Of a stretch of DNA of 64,000 nucleotides, positions 63,449-64,000 are shown one piece after another (positions within the stretch are counted from its first letter, which is position 1; every line of letters starts with the position of its first letter). The position numbers were made by a program, and so were the translations under genes. This DNA comes from Tribonema minus (lineage: Eukaryota; Sar; Xanthophyceae; Tribonematales; Tribonemataceae). The notes below the pieces were generated by a model. The model saw only the letters and a program-made list of their open reading frames with translations. It made no database searches and was not told where the DNA came from. Where the stretch lies: positions 180,091 to 244,090 of the forward strand of contig JAFCMP010000114.1 of the NCBI GenBank assembly GCA_017506865.1, in the 5' to 3' direction.

Positions 63449-64000
63449 ATGGTGGACCAACCGAAAGCGGCGCAGGCATGTCAGCAGCAGTCACGTGCCG
63501 CTTATGTGCAACGGGCTGTTGAAGCTGCACGCAAGGCGGCACTAGACGAAGTGGCGGACTGCAGTCTGCGCAGCGCAAGCGGACAGCGGTTCCTCCAGCA
63601 GCAACGCGACATCTGCGAAGCTGAGGCGGAGAGGCAGCGCATCCACTACATCAACAGTTATATGCAGGTCGCAGCAGATGTCTACTGCGAGGCGATGCGC
63701 CGTACAGATGGAGCTGTCGCATGCTCTGATAATGCCGCCGCCAAGGCGCACTGCAGCAGCGGGCCGCCATCGAGTTTGACCGTGGGGTGGCTCAGGCGCA
63801 GCAGGCACAGCGCGCAGCTGAGCAGGCGGCGGCTCAGCAGCAGGCTCAGGAGGCAGCTCAGCAGCAGGCACAGCGGCAGGCACAGCAGCAGCAGCAGGCA
63901 CAGCGCGCAGCTGAGCAGACGGCGGCTCAGGAGGCAGCTCAGCAGCAGGCGCAGCAGCAGGCACAGCAGAAGGCGCAGACGAAGGCGCAGCAGAAGGCGC
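63449..64000 (+). pseudogene. partial paralogue of the extended-PHD gene tail, runs off the window
   Basis: From ATG 63449 the frame matches the tail of the 25.8-27.8 kb gene over about 90 residues (YVQRAVEAARKAALDEVAD, SASGQRFLQQQRD, YMQVAADVYCEAMRRTDG). At about 63751 five extra bases (CTGCA) relative to the sister shift the frame; beyond them the original frame is still a Gln/Ala-rich repeat in another phase. The zinc-finger exons are not present upstream. The two copies lie on opposite strands. Whether it encodes a protein cannot be judged without sequence past 64000. Confidence 0.6.

Overview
The window is nuclear DNA of a microbial eukaryote, probably an alga or another protist; I cannot name the species. 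The evidence is eukaryotic: phase-consistent GT-AG introns of 61 to several hundred bases, a KIX protein resembling Mediator subunit 15, an extended-PHD zinc-finger gene, a SUMO-protease (Ulp1) gene, armadillo and FNIP repeat proteins, non-LTR retroelements with a restriction-like endonuclease, a Crypton-like tyrosine recombinase, many CAG/CTG runs and several dispersed repeat families. Some short intronless ORFs look like genes shared with giant viruses (Mrr-nuclease/SF2 helicase, 2OG dioxygenase, glycosyltransferase, kinase-like protein). No viral hallmark gene (capsid, packaging ATPase, polymerase) is present, so an inserted virus is not shown.

Layout. 1-5.4 kb: no gene; short palindromic words and a degenerate tandem array. 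5.4-7.8 kb: Mrr-like nuclease/SF2 helicase (-). 8.7-27.8 kb: a gene-bearing stretch with introns: small Gln-rich gene (+), large GTPase (-), MED15-like tandem-KIX gene (+), a duplicated family of unknown genes, a PRMT-barrel/coiled-coil gene (-), a CoiA-like nuclease and its zinc-ribbon/coiled-coil neighbour (+), and the extended-PHD gene (-). 28-30 kb: tightly overlapping small ORFs (+), the first carrying an HSP70 signature. 30.7-34 kb: three-exon Ulp1 protease (+). 34-44 kb: mostly intronless genes (dioxygenase, GT14-like glycosyltransferase, kinase-like, unknowns) plus a 5'-truncated LINE with a 13-bp target-site duplication. 44.3-47.3 kb: armadillo-repeat gene (-); a shorter duplicate lies at 61.2-62.7 kb. 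47.5-53.3 kb: repeat-rich, with an FNIP-repeat gene (-). 53.7-61 kb: a long decayed LINE (+) followed by a tyrosine recombinase (+). From 63.4 kb: a partial paralogue of the extended-PHD gene tail (+).

Two sequence-wide themes matter for interpretation. First, six genes are split by short frameshifts, most of them explicable by one base missing from a short homopolymer; that suggests consensus error as much as decay. Second, several intron-bearing genes between 8.7 and 27.8 kb have in-frame UAG codons with apparently coding sequence on both sides. Reassignment or readthrough (UAG = Gln), small in-phase introns and pseudogenes are the competing explanations. A recurrent TATA-plus-hairpin module and a five-copy dispersed repeat are the main non-coding signals.
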